Shown one piece after another: positions 1 through 5,683 of a stretch of DNA of 5,683 nt; the first letter of the stretch is position 1; each line of letters opens with the position of its first letter. Source of the DNA: Bacteroidales bacterium (GTDB taxonomy: Bacteria > Bacteroidota > Bacteroidia > Bacteroidales > UBA932); assembly GCA_017429885.1 (NCBI GenBank), contig JAFROA010000230.1:1-5683 (forward strand), written 5' to 3'. A model generated the notes under the pieces. That model saw only the letters and a program-made list of their open reading frames with translations. It was not told where the DNA came from and made no database searches. The position numbers were made by a program, and so were the translations under genes.

Positions 1-1215
1 CTTCCGTTCTCGGGACCTGGAACAGACGCCTACAGGGATGTGGTGGCCGTTCTTGAGGGAAATGACCCTGTGTTGAAGAACCAATATATTGTCGTTGGAG
101 CCCACTATGACCATCTCGGGATTAAGAACGACAAGATTTATAACGGAGCTGATGACAATGCTTCCGGCTCTGCCTCCGTGATAGAGATCGCCAGGGCGCT
201 TTGTGAATATCGTGACCAGCTGAAAAGGACAGTGGTCATAGCCGCTTTTGACGCGGAGGAGATTGGCCTTTATGGTTCGAACGCTCTCGCAAGACGGATG
301 CTGGATGTTGACAGTCTCGACGTGAGGCTGATGATGAGCGTTGATATGGTGGGTTGGTATAAAGCCAGCGGGAAGCTCACCCTTGAAGGAGTTTCCACCA
401 TCAAGGACGGCCGTAGGATTCTTAAGTCAGAGAAACTCAACCTCAAGATGGTGAACTTTGAGAAGTCCATCCTGACGGCCACTGACACAGAGGGTTTCGC
501 TAAGAAAGGCGTTCCCACCCTTGCAGTGACCACGGGTCTCAAGTCTCCGTACCATAAGCCCGAAGATGATGCTGAACTTATTGATTACGAAGGCCTTGAT
601 AAGGTGACAGACTACCTCACTGATTTGACCCTTGAAGTCGCTTCTGATGAGAACTTTGCTCCGTCAGGCAAGGTTGCCCCTAAACACTCTGACGCTCTTC
701 CTGTTTTTGAGACAGGATTGTCATTGAATGTCGGAAGCAGCCACTTCAATTTCAAGAATGCGGCATTTGACGGAAAGGCAAGATTCTCCTACGGTGCCGG
801 ACTATCAGCCAAGTTGAATTTCGGCCGTCATAGTCATTATGCCTTGAAAGCTGAGGCCATATATGCCATGACTTCCGCCTTGTATCCTGATGAGACCAAT
901 ATCTATTCGTCCTCTCTTAAGTATAAGGGCAGCGAACTGTTTGTCCCGGTGCATCTCATCTTCCAGGGAGGAGGAAGAGGATCGGCTTTCCTTGGTCTCG
1001 GGGGGTATTATGACCATAGGTTCAAGGCTTCACTGCCTGTGGATCAGACAATCAGGATCGAGGACTACGGTTTCAGTGCCGAGTTCGGCCTGAGGGTTGC
1101 GAGAGTCGGGATGTCCGTTATCTGGATGTCCTCAATGGCACCTTTCTTTGAAAAAGAAAGTGCCCCGTCTGTTCGACAGGGCACCGCTCTTTTCAGGATT
1201 AGCAAGTACTTCTAG
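1..1215 (+). CDS. M28 family zinc metallopeptidase fused to a C-terminal outer-membrane beta-barrel (5' partial)
   Basis: The frame is open from base 1, so the N-terminus (signal peptide and any propeptide) lies outside the window; a GTG at 40 is only an internal codon. Counting residues from that GTG, the M28 aminopeptidase metal site is complete: H22 in AHYDH, D38/D39 in GADDNASG, the catalytic and metal-binding glutamates E73/E74 in FDAEEIGLYGS, D102 in SVDMVGWY and H172 in SPYHKPEDD. The catalytic domain ends near residue 198. After a linker of about 20 residues, residues 222-391 are amphipathic strands with a YKGSELFVPVHLIF segment and a following G-rich strand, as in PorT-like/OMP_b-brl_2 barrels. 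The protein ends in SKYF, with the terminal Phe typical of barrel proteins. M28 enzymes cleave N-terminal residues or dipeptides from peptides; this one is inferred to be held at the outer membrane by its own barrel. The peptidase call is firm; substrate and topology are unknown. Confidence 0.9.
   Translation, partial: LPFSGPGTDAYRDVVAVLEGNDPVLKNQYIVVGAHYDHLGIKNDKIYNGADDNASGSASVIEIARALCEYRDQLKRTVVIAAFDAEEIGLYGSNALARRMLDVDSLDVRLMMSVDMVGWYKASGKLTLEGVSTIKDGRRILKSEKLNLKMVNFEKSILTATDTEGFAKKGVPTLAVTTGLKSPYHKPEDDAELIDYEGLDKVTDYLTDLTLEVASDENFAPSGKVAPKHSDALPVFETGLSLNVGSSHFNFKNAAFDGKARFSYGAGLSAKLNFGRHSHYALKAEAIYAMTSALYPDETNIYSSSLKYKGSELFVPVHLIFQGGGRGSAFLGLGGYYDHRFKASLPVDQTIRIEDYGFSAEFGLRVARVGMSVIWMSSMAPFFEKESAPSVRQGTALFRISKYF
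1150..1184 (-). terminator. Rho-independent terminator of the minus-strand operon, inside the peptidase reading frame
   Basis: On the minus strand, 33 bases after the stop codon at 1217, the transcript can form a 10-bp stem (arms 1184-1175 and 1169-1160) around a 5-base loop. It is fully paired if one G-U wobble (positions 1178/1166) is counted. A U-rich run follows (TTTCTTTTTC, 1159-1150). Read on the plus strand the same pair is a C-A mismatch and the following bases are GC-containing, so the signal points leftwards. The position, stem and U-tract are seen directly; activity is inferred. Confidence 0.75.
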
Positions 1216-1216
1216 C

Positions 1217-2125
1217 CTAAGCCTCTTCCCACTGTGCGCGGAGGAGGTTGACCGCGGCGGTGACAAGGGTGGCCCTGTCGCCTCCGCAACCGCATTCGAA
1301 GCTGACATACTTGTCGTATCCAATCTGCTTCAAGGCACGGAATCCGTCCACATAGTTATCCACTTCGCCGTTCTCTCCGGGCATCTTGCGATTGCCGCGG
1401 CTGGCGATATGGACATGCTGCAGGTATTGCTTTCCGGCAGACATGAAGGCACCATAGTCTGAGGTCTCCTCCTGCATGTGCCAGAAGTCTCCCATCGCTT
1501 TCACACCTTCGCTGTCAGCGTCGCGGGCGATAGCGGCGGCGTCAGCGACGAGGCGCATGAAATAGGCCTCCTTGCGGTTGAGGGGCTCAAGGATAACGGT
1601 CGTGCCGCAGCTCTTGGCGAACTCGCCGAGCTTGTGAAGCTCCTCGCAGAGATAATTACGGGTATCCATGGTGTGTGGCATGCAAGGTTTCTGGCCATTG
1701 AAGGCGGGAACCATGATGACACCGGTGGATCCGAGCTCACCAGCAGCCTCGACGATCTCGCGCATGGTGGTGTCGAACTCATTCTTCACGGCAGGATCCT
1801 CAGCGAGAATGAATCCGCTGAAACCTGCGCAAATGGCTGACACTTTGATGTTTCTGCCATTCAGGGCGTCCTGGATTTCTTTCACGCGGCCTTTAAGTCC
1901 ACGCCCGCCTGGCTCAAAACCGACAACACCGAGGTTCTGCATGAAATCGAGTTTCTCGGCGAGAGTCTCTCCGGGGGCGATGCCCTCCTGGAAGGAGATG
2001 TTGAGAGCCACGTCGTTAGCGGCCTTCTTCCCGTCCTTAGATGAGGCGCAGGCGGGAATTATGGAGGAAGCGGCTACGGCAGCTCCCCCAATCGCGGATG
2101 TCTTAAGGAATGATCTTCTATCCAT
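1217..2125 (-). CDS. Tat-exported TIM-barrel sugar isomerase/epimerase-like protein
   Basis: This 302-residue protein starts with a twin-arginine signal (RR at 3-4, DRRSFLKTSA) and a hydrophobic stretch ending in IIPAC. C26 could be lipidated, but Pro at -2 makes the lipobox imperfect. The rest fits the xylose-isomerase-like TIM barrel family (PF01261; hydroxypyruvate isomerase, tagatose epimerase, AP endonuclease 2 relatives). The metal ligands of the epimerase branch are all present with close to expected spacing: E180 (ILEPLNR), D213 and H216 (GDFWH), H237 and R243 (QHVHIASR), and E277 (SFECG). It is therefore likely an active metal-dependent isomerase, epimerase or C-O/C-C lyase acting on a sugar in the periplasm; the substrate cannot be read. 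The ATG lies 3 bases after the stop of the upstream oxidoreductase with no clear Shine-Dalgarno, suggesting coupled translation. It is the last gene of the operon. A neutral/basic sequence after the Cys argues against surface export. Confidence 0.9.
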   Translation of the reverse strand: MDRRSFLKTSAIGGAAVAASSIIPACASSKDGKKAANDVALNISFQEGIAPGETLAEKLDFMQNLGVVGFEPGGRGLKGRVKEIQDALNGRNIKVSAICAGFSGFILAEDPAVKNEFDTTMREIVEAAGELGSTGVIMVPAFNGQKPCMPHTMDTRNYLCEELHKLGEFAKSCGTTVILEPLNRKEAYFMRLVADAAAIARDADSEGVKAMGDFWHMQEETSDYGAFMSAGKQYLQHVHIASRGNRKMPGENGEVDNYVDGFRALKQIGYDKYVSFECGCGGDRATLVTAAVNLLRAQWEEA

Positions 2126-2128
2126 GGC

Positions 2129-3487
2129 CTAGTGCTGTTCTGTTCCAGGTACCGCGACCTTATACTGGCTCATATCCATCTTTCCAATCTCGAGTTTCTC
2201 AGGGAGATAGTCGAGGTCGGCGGCGCTGATCTGATCCCATTCTACAGTCTGGCCGGTGTAAGCGGCCTCGCGTCCCATGACTCCGCACAGGGAGGACATT
2301 CCGCATTCGCCAGCCTCAACGTGAGCCGTTCCCTTGCGGATATGGTTGACCCAGTCAACGTGCTCAAGGACATAAGGGTTATCCTGGCTGAATTGAGTTT
2401 TGGATGCTTCCTCGTCGAATTTCCAGATTTGATTGCCCTGAAGATCGTAGATGGCCTGGTCGGCGGATTTCCAGTAGCCCTTCGTTCCGTGAACCTCCTC
2501 ACTGACGTTGTTGGAGCAACCGCTGATCTGACGGCACATGCTGTGGAGATGGACGCCGTTCTCATATTCGAAATCGACACTGAAGTTGTCGTACTGGTCG
2601 CCGGTGATCCTGCGCTGACGGCTTCCGAAACCGGTGGCCTTGATGGGGTGCTTGTAGCCGAACATCCAGTTGAACACGTCGATGTTGTGGACATGCTGCT
2701 CAACTATATGGTCTCCGGAGAGCCACTTCCAGTTGACCCAGTCGCGGATCATCCACTCCATATCGCTCCAGCCCTTCTCCCTCTGCTTGTACCAGAGCAT
2801 GCCACCATTCCAATAGACATTACCTCCGGTGATCTCACCGATCATACCTTCCTGAATCTTCTGGAAAGCCTCCACATAGGGACGCTGGTGATGCCTCTGA
2901 GTACCGCAGACTACGCTCAGCCCCTTGGCCTCGGCCTGCTTTGCGGTGGCCATAATCAGGCGGTAGCCCTTTGAGTCGACAGCGATAGGTTTCTCGAGGA
3001 ATGAGTGGACACCTTTCTCAGTGGCGTACTGGAAATGGGTCGGACGGAACACGGGCGGAGTGGCGACAATGACCATGTCAACACCCGAGTCGATGACGTT
3101 CTTGTAAGCGTCGAAGCCGACAAAGCAATGATCATCAGGAACTTCTTGCTGCCTTTCTTCTTTCAGCTTGTTCTTGAGATTGTTAAGCCTGTCAGCGAAA
3201 GTGTCTCCAAGAGCAGTGACTGTGATTCCGTCAGCGGCGTCGAGAAGGTTGATGATGGCACCTGAGCCACGTCCGCCGCAGCCGATGACACCGACCTTTA
3301 GGGCTTTGCCATCGATGGCCTTGTCAGGAAGCTCAGGGATGTAGTACTCACCGGGTTGCCTGAGGGGTACAATCTTCGGTTCTTTCTTGCCGCAGGAGGC
3401 GAGGAGGGTTCCTCCGACAACTCCGGCTACTCCGATCTTGGCGCTTGTGCCGAGAAAGGATCTTCTGTCCATTTTGTTATCGCTCAT
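2129..3487 (-). CDS. Tat-exported Gfo/Idh/MocA family oxidoreductase, probable lipoprotein
   Basis: This 452-residue protein has a twin-arginine motif (RR at 8-9, DRRSFLGTSA) and a good lipobox (LASC, C32), so it should fold with its cofactor in the cytoplasm, cross by Tat and be lipidated. The basic residues after C32 (GKKEPK) lack the acidic surface-export signal of Bacteroidota. A Rossmann NAD(P)-binding fold begins at VGVIGCGGRG (residues 65-74). The family's EKP motif is at 155-157, and the C-terminal domain carries the conserved His/Asp segment GDHIVEQHVHNID (258-270, with H267 and D270 as likely active-site residues). Family members oxidise or reduce sugars and cyclitols; some keep the nicotinamide tightly bound, which would allow work in the periplasm. 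The start at 3487 gives MSDNKMDRR; an internal ATG at 3472 would give MDRRSFL, matching the downstream gene. The start cannot be settled because neither site has a clear Shine-Dalgarno. It is the middle gene of the operon. Substrate unknown; no GH109-specific features were recognised. Confidence 0.93.
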   Translation of the reverse strand: MSDNKMDRRSFLGTSAKIGVAGVVGGTLLASCGKKEPKIVPLRQPGEYYIPELPDKAIDGKALKVGVIGCGGRGSGAIINLLDAADGITVTALGDTFADRLNNLKNKLKEERQQEVPDDHCFVGFDAYKNVIDSGVDMVIVATPPVFRPTHFQYATEKGVHSFLEKPIAVDSKGYRLIMATAKQAEAKGLSVVCGTQRHHQRPYVEAFQKIQEGMIGEITGGNVYWNGGMLWYKQREKGWSDMEWMIRDWVNWKWLSGDHIVEQHVHNIDVFNWMFGYKHPIKATGFGSRQRRITGDQYDNFSVDFEYENGVHLHSMCRQISGCSNNVSEEVHGTKGYWKSADQAIYDLQGNQIWKFDEEASKTQFSQDNPYVLEHVDWVNHIRKGTAHVEAGECGMSSLCGVMGREAAYTGQTVEWDQISAADLDYLPEKLEIGKMDMSQYKVAVPGTEQH

Positions 3488-3509
3488 GATGTTATTAATA
3501 ATTAAGTAT

Positions 3510-5045
3510 TTAATTGACTTTCAAATCTTCAGGCACATCGCAGACCACCCTGAACCCGATACCCTTGATGTCTGAGTACCACCATATGCTCTTGGGGTTC
3601 TGAGGATCGGTCTTCAACCACTTGTCATGCTCGGTGTGGCTTCTGGCGGCACAGCGTACAAGGGATGCGTCGTCAGAATAGCTACCGCCCCTGATCACAT
3701 GCTCAGTACCGCTAGAGGGGCCCTTGGGGTCGGAGGCTCCGTCGGTGAGTTTGGAATACGCATCCTCAGCGTACCAGTCTGAGCAGTATTCCATGACGTT
3801 TCCAAGCATGTTCTTCAGTCCGAACGGATTGGCTTTGACGGACTTCGGCTCCTGTGTCTTTCCGGAACTGTCTTCGGAATAGACCACATAGCGGGCTATC
3901 ATCGTGGTGTCAGCTCCTTTGAGCTTGCTTAAGAATCCTCCCCTGGAATATTTCTTAGGATTGCCCTCAAAGAAGTAAGGAGTGTCTGTCCCGCCTCTGA
4001 CGGCATATTCCCACTCAGCCTCGGTAGGGAGGCGGTAGTGGCGCCCTGTCTTCAGAGAGAGCCATTGACAGAAGGTGGTGGCGGCATAATGGGTCATCGT
4101 GATGGCAGGTCTATCACCCATGCCCCAGCCCTGGTCGGGGAATCCGAACGGGGGAGTCGGGCCGCTGACCGCATCCACATCTGGACGGTTGTTGTTGGCG
4201 TAAATCTTCTCGGGAGGAGTGCGGCCCTCGGACATGGTCTCGTTGTAGAAAGCCCAGAACTGTCTCCAGGTCACCTCAACCTCACCCATGAAGAACGGAG
4301 AGATCTTAACCTTCTTTTGCGGTCCCTCGTCAGAATTCCGGAGCGGTTCCTTCTCCGGACTTCCCATTGTGAACTCACCTCCAGGGACGGCTATCATCCG
4401 GATAGCGGCCTTAGTCCCGGGGACTGTCTCCGTGAAGTCGGTGAATGAATCGACGTTTGCCAGAGTCTCGTAAATGGGACTGTTGTCGGCTTCTATAACC
4501 TTACCCTCCAGGCGTTTATGCTCATATCCTGGCATATAATGGCCTACATCCAGATGGCAGCTGATGCTGTCAAGCCCGAGCTTTTTGACGTTTTCCTCAT
4601 AGTGGAGATGGGCTGTGATGCCGTCATCGGATATTCCCTCGGGGAAAAGATTGACGTGGCATTTCTCACAAGAGGAATTGTAGACGATCTTGCGGGCGTT
4701 CTCAAGGGATCTTTTAGACTCCCAATCGATCTTGTCGGTGTCTTTAGTCCACTTGGTCCAAATGTCCTTGGCTCCTATTTTCGACTTGATCATATAGTAT
4801 TTCAGGAGACCATCCTCTTTCGGGGGAAGATGGCAGGCGGCGCAGTCGGTCATCACTCCGCTGTGGCTGAGGTAATGGGGGGATTTCTTCCAGTCGAGGT
4901 CGGCTTGCTCATGAGTATGGCAGCTCATGCAATACTCATTGGTCGAAGTCTTGTTCATTGCCGTGTCAAACATCGACATGAGAATGACTCCGATCAGTAA
5001 ACCGATCAGACCGATAATCCAATACTTTCCTTTGCCTCCAGCCAT
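3510..5045 (-). CDS. NapC/NrfH-like membrane multiheme cytochrome c fused to a SUMF1/FGE-like domain
   Basis: This 511-residue fusion has a basic N-terminus, then one membrane helix (about residues 8-26) and no cleavage site, so it is a signal anchor with everything after it in the periplasm. Residues 30-180 resemble the quinol-oxidising NapC/NirT/NrfH family. Haem sites are C39-H43 (CMSCH), C68-H72 (CAACH) and C126-H130 (CEKCH), plus a degenerate fourth, S160-H164 (SISCH). The surrounding family residues are kept (SPH at 55-57, AHLHY at 145-149, VGH at 167-169). After a linker, residues 212-505 are a SUMF1/EgtB/PvdO-type domain: VPGGEFTMGS (220-229), VTWRQFW (258-264), RLPTEAEWEYAVRGG (338-352), NMLGNVMEYCSDWY (412-425), IRGGSYSDD (451-459) and GFRV (497-500). 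The two FGE catalytic cysteines are replaced (D458, V463), so formylglycine synthesis is unlikely; a binding or scaffold role is inferred. No NrfA-like partner lies in the window. It is the first gene of the operon, 22 bases before the oxidoreductase. Confidence 0.92.
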   Translation of the reverse strand: MAGGKGKYWIIGLIGLLIGVILMSMFDTAMNKTSTNEYCMSCHTHEQADLDWKKSPHYLSHSGVMTDCAACHLPPKEDGLLKYYMIKSKIGAKDIWTKWTKDTDKIDWESKRSLENARKIVYNSSCEKCHVNLFPEGISDDGITAHLHYEENVKKLGLDSISCHLDVGHYMPGYEHKRLEGKVIEADNSPIYETLANVDSFTDFTETVPGTKAAIRMIAVPGGEFTMGSPEKEPLRNSDEGPQKKVKISPFFMGEVEVTWRQFWAFYNETMSEGRTPPEKIYANNNRPDVDAVSGPTPPFGFPDQGWGMGDRPAITMTHYAATTFCQWLSLKTGRHYRLPTEAEWEYAVRGGTDTPYFFEGNPKKYSRGGFLSKLKGADTTMIARYVVYSEDSSGKTQEPKSVKANPFGLKNMLGNVMEYCSDWYAEDAYSKLTDGASDPKGPSSGTEHVIRGGSYSDDASLVRCAARSHTEHDKWLKTDPQNPKSIWWYSDIKGIGFRVVCDVPEDLKVN

Positions 5046-5052
5046 TTCGCTA

Positions 5053-5058
5053 TTTCCT
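5053..5058 (-). promoter_or_regulatory. Ribosome binding site of the cytochrome-SUMF1 gene
   Basis: AGGAAA on the minus strand lies 7 bases before the ATG at 5045. It is the only clear Shine-Dalgarno-like site in the operon and supports this start, which also gives a proper basic N-terminus before the membrane helix. Confidence 0.55.
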
Positions 5059-5067
5059 AAAATCCAA

Positions 5068-5098
5068 TAAATTTAGGGATATTATCGATAAAAAACAA
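5068..5098 (-). promoter_or_regulatory. Possible Bacteroidota-type promoter of the three-gene operon
   Basis: In the AT-rich 64-base gap upstream of the cytochrome gene, the minus strand has TTG (5098-5096), a 20-base spacer, then TAAATTTA (5075-5068). This resembles the Bacteroides -33 TTTG / -7 TAnnTTTG pattern but misses the last G of the -7 box and the first T of the -33 box. The start site would fall about 15 bases before the ATG. No strong terminator hairpin is seen between this gap and the upstream gene, so read-through from 5110 is also possible. Confidence 0.3.
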
Positions 5099-5109
5099 TT
5101 TTCTCTTTT

Positions 5110-5683
5110 TTATTCACCTTTAGTTGTGTGGGAATCAACAAGATACGCAATTGACATATACGGGATTCCCGAGTGCCCGGACAGGCCGATCTCACATGTG
5201 CGTGAGTTGGAATACCCCACTTTGGCTCCCTTCACGCTGTCTTTGAGTTTACGTAAAGCCCAGGTGTTCAACTCGGGGTGAGTCATACCCTTGTCACCAG
5301 CGAATCCGCAGCAGCCTACTTCCTCAGGCACGATCACATTAGTCGAGCACATCTTGGCCAGGGATATGATCGTTTCAGAAAGCCCCATCAATTTGGTGGA
5401 GCAAGTGACATGGACAGCCACCGGTGTGTCGTCCTGGTGGAAGACCAAACGGTCTTTTAGGAATGTCATTATGAACTCCGCAGGCTCGTACAATTTCATG
5501 GACCTGATGTTTTTCCGCATCCGGTGCAGGCATGGGCTCTGGTCGCACAGGACGGGCCACCGGCCGTTCTCGGACGCCTTCAAGAGAGCTTCCTCCAGTT
5601 CCTTGGATTTCTTGTCGGCTAGATCAGGCATTCCTTTGCTCTCCCACATCATCCCACAGCACAGTTTTTCCATCTTTCCCGGA
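5110..5683 (-). CDS. FAD/Fe-S D-lactate dehydrogenase-type oxidoreductase, C-terminal cysteine-rich part (5' partial)
   Basis: The frame stays open to the right edge, so an ATG at 5673 is internal and only the last 191 or so residues are present. They match the C-terminal end of large FAD-binding plus Fe-S-binding dehydrogenases (D-lactate / D-2-hydroxyacid dehydrogenases, related to Dld-II and YdiJ, usually over 900 residues). Counting from M at 5673, one CCG-type cysteine-rich domain gives LCCGMMWESKG (4-14) and CDQSPC (43-48). A second gives HVTCS (C91), VGCCGFAGDKG (CCG 121-123) and SRTCEIGLSGHSGIPY (C150). In the family an N-terminal FAD domain oxidises the hydroxyacid and the Fe-S/CCG part passes electrons on, commonly to the quinone pool. 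The FAD and 4Fe-4S domains are outside the window, so the exact substrate is open. It is followed after 64 bases by the cytochrome operon on the same strand; a shared transcript is possible but not shown. Confidence 0.88.
   Translation of the reverse strand, partial: PGKMEKLCCGMMWESKGMPDLADKKSKELEEALLKASENGRWPVLCDQSPCLHRMRKNIRSMKLYEPAEFIMTFLKDRLVFHQDDTPVAVHVTCSTKLMGLSETIISLAKMCSTNVIVPEEVGCCGFAGDKGMTHPELNTWALRKLKDSVKGAKVGYSNSRTCEIGLSGHSGIPYMSIAYLVDSHTTKGE

Larger units (their letters stand above)
1217..5045 (-). other. Three-gene operon: cytochrome-SUMF1 fusion, Gfo/Idh/MocA oxidoreductase, TIM-barrel isomerase
   Basis: Three genes run in the same direction with gaps of 22 and 3 bases. A candidate promoter and ribosome site precede the first, and a strong hairpin plus U-tract follows the last. 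All three products carry export or membrane-anchor signals that place their working domains in the periplasm. Operon structure is inferred from spacing; shared function is a hypothesis. Confidence 0.75.

Noticed and set aside
2132..2974. A 280-codon open frame on the plus strand
   Set aside because: It lies entirely antisense to the well-supported Gfo/Idh/MocA gene, shows no recognisable domain, and looks like a codon-bias shadow of that gene.
2129..3487. GH109-type NAD-dependent glycosidase (alpha-N-acetylgalactosaminidase) as an alternative identity
   Set aside because: GH109 enzymes share the Tat signal and Rossmann fold, but the active-site segment here (GDHIVEQHVHNID) looks like the general dehydrogenase pattern and no GH109-specific motif was recognised.
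4391..4425. Short inverted repeats CTATC/GATAG and the near-palindrome AGTCCCGGGGACT
   Set aside because: They lie inside the coding sequence of the SUMF1-like domain, lack a U-tract or any regulatory context, and are short enough to be chance.
4518..5000. A 160-codon open frame on the plus strand
   Set aside because: It is antisense to the cytochrome domain with its CxxCH sites; no start signal or family resemblance was seen.
5083..5090. Eight-base palindrome TATCGATA in the intergenic gap
   Set aside because: It could be an operator half-site pair, but an isolated 8-base AT-rich palindrome with no second copy in the gap is not enough to call.

Overview
The window looks like chromosomal DNA of an anaerobic member of the Bacteroidota, probably Bacteroidales from a gut-type habitat. 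The reasons are a PorT-like outer-membrane barrel, Tat-exported proteins that look like lipoproteins and share an MDRRSFL-type start, mostly weak or absent Shine-Dalgarno sites, and a NapC-type cytochrome of the kind that draws on menaquinol. G+C is roughly half by eye. The genus cannot be fixed from the sequence alone. No RNA gene, insertion sequence, CRISPR array or origin was seen, and coding density is very high.

Layout, left to right. (1) Positions 1-1215, plus strand: the 3' part of a gene for an M28 zinc metallopeptidase fused to a C-terminal eight-strand-type outer-membrane barrel; its start lies outside the window. (2) Positions 5045 down to 1217, minus strand: a compact three-gene operon. 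Its first gene (5045-3510) encodes a membrane-anchored NapC/NrfH-like multiheme cytochrome fused to a SUMF1/formylglycine-generating-enzyme-like domain. The second (3487-2129) encodes a Tat-exported Gfo/Idh/MocA oxidoreductase that is probably a lipoprotein. The third (2125-1217) encodes a Tat-exported TIM-barrel protein of the sugar isomerase/epimerase family. Gaps are 22 and 3 bases. The operon converges on the peptidase gene with a single base between stop codons, and its likely Rho-independent terminator lies inside the peptidase reading frame. (3) Positions 5683 down to 5110, minus strand: the C-terminal third or less of an FAD/Fe-S D-lactate-dehydrogenase-type oxidoreductase, cut by the right edge.

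How the genes may work together (inference): all three operon products should face the periplasm. A Gfo/Idh/MocA dehydrogenase next to a TIM-barrel isomerase resembles known pairs that oxidise a sugar at C3 and then isomerise or eliminate. Here the pair is exported and encoded with a quinol-linked cytochrome, which suggests a periplasmic sugar- or glycoside-modifying redox module. The most unusual items are the cytochrome-SUMF1 fusion, its fourth haem site with a single cysteine (SISCH), the loss of both FGE catalytic cysteines, and the peptidase-barrel fusion.
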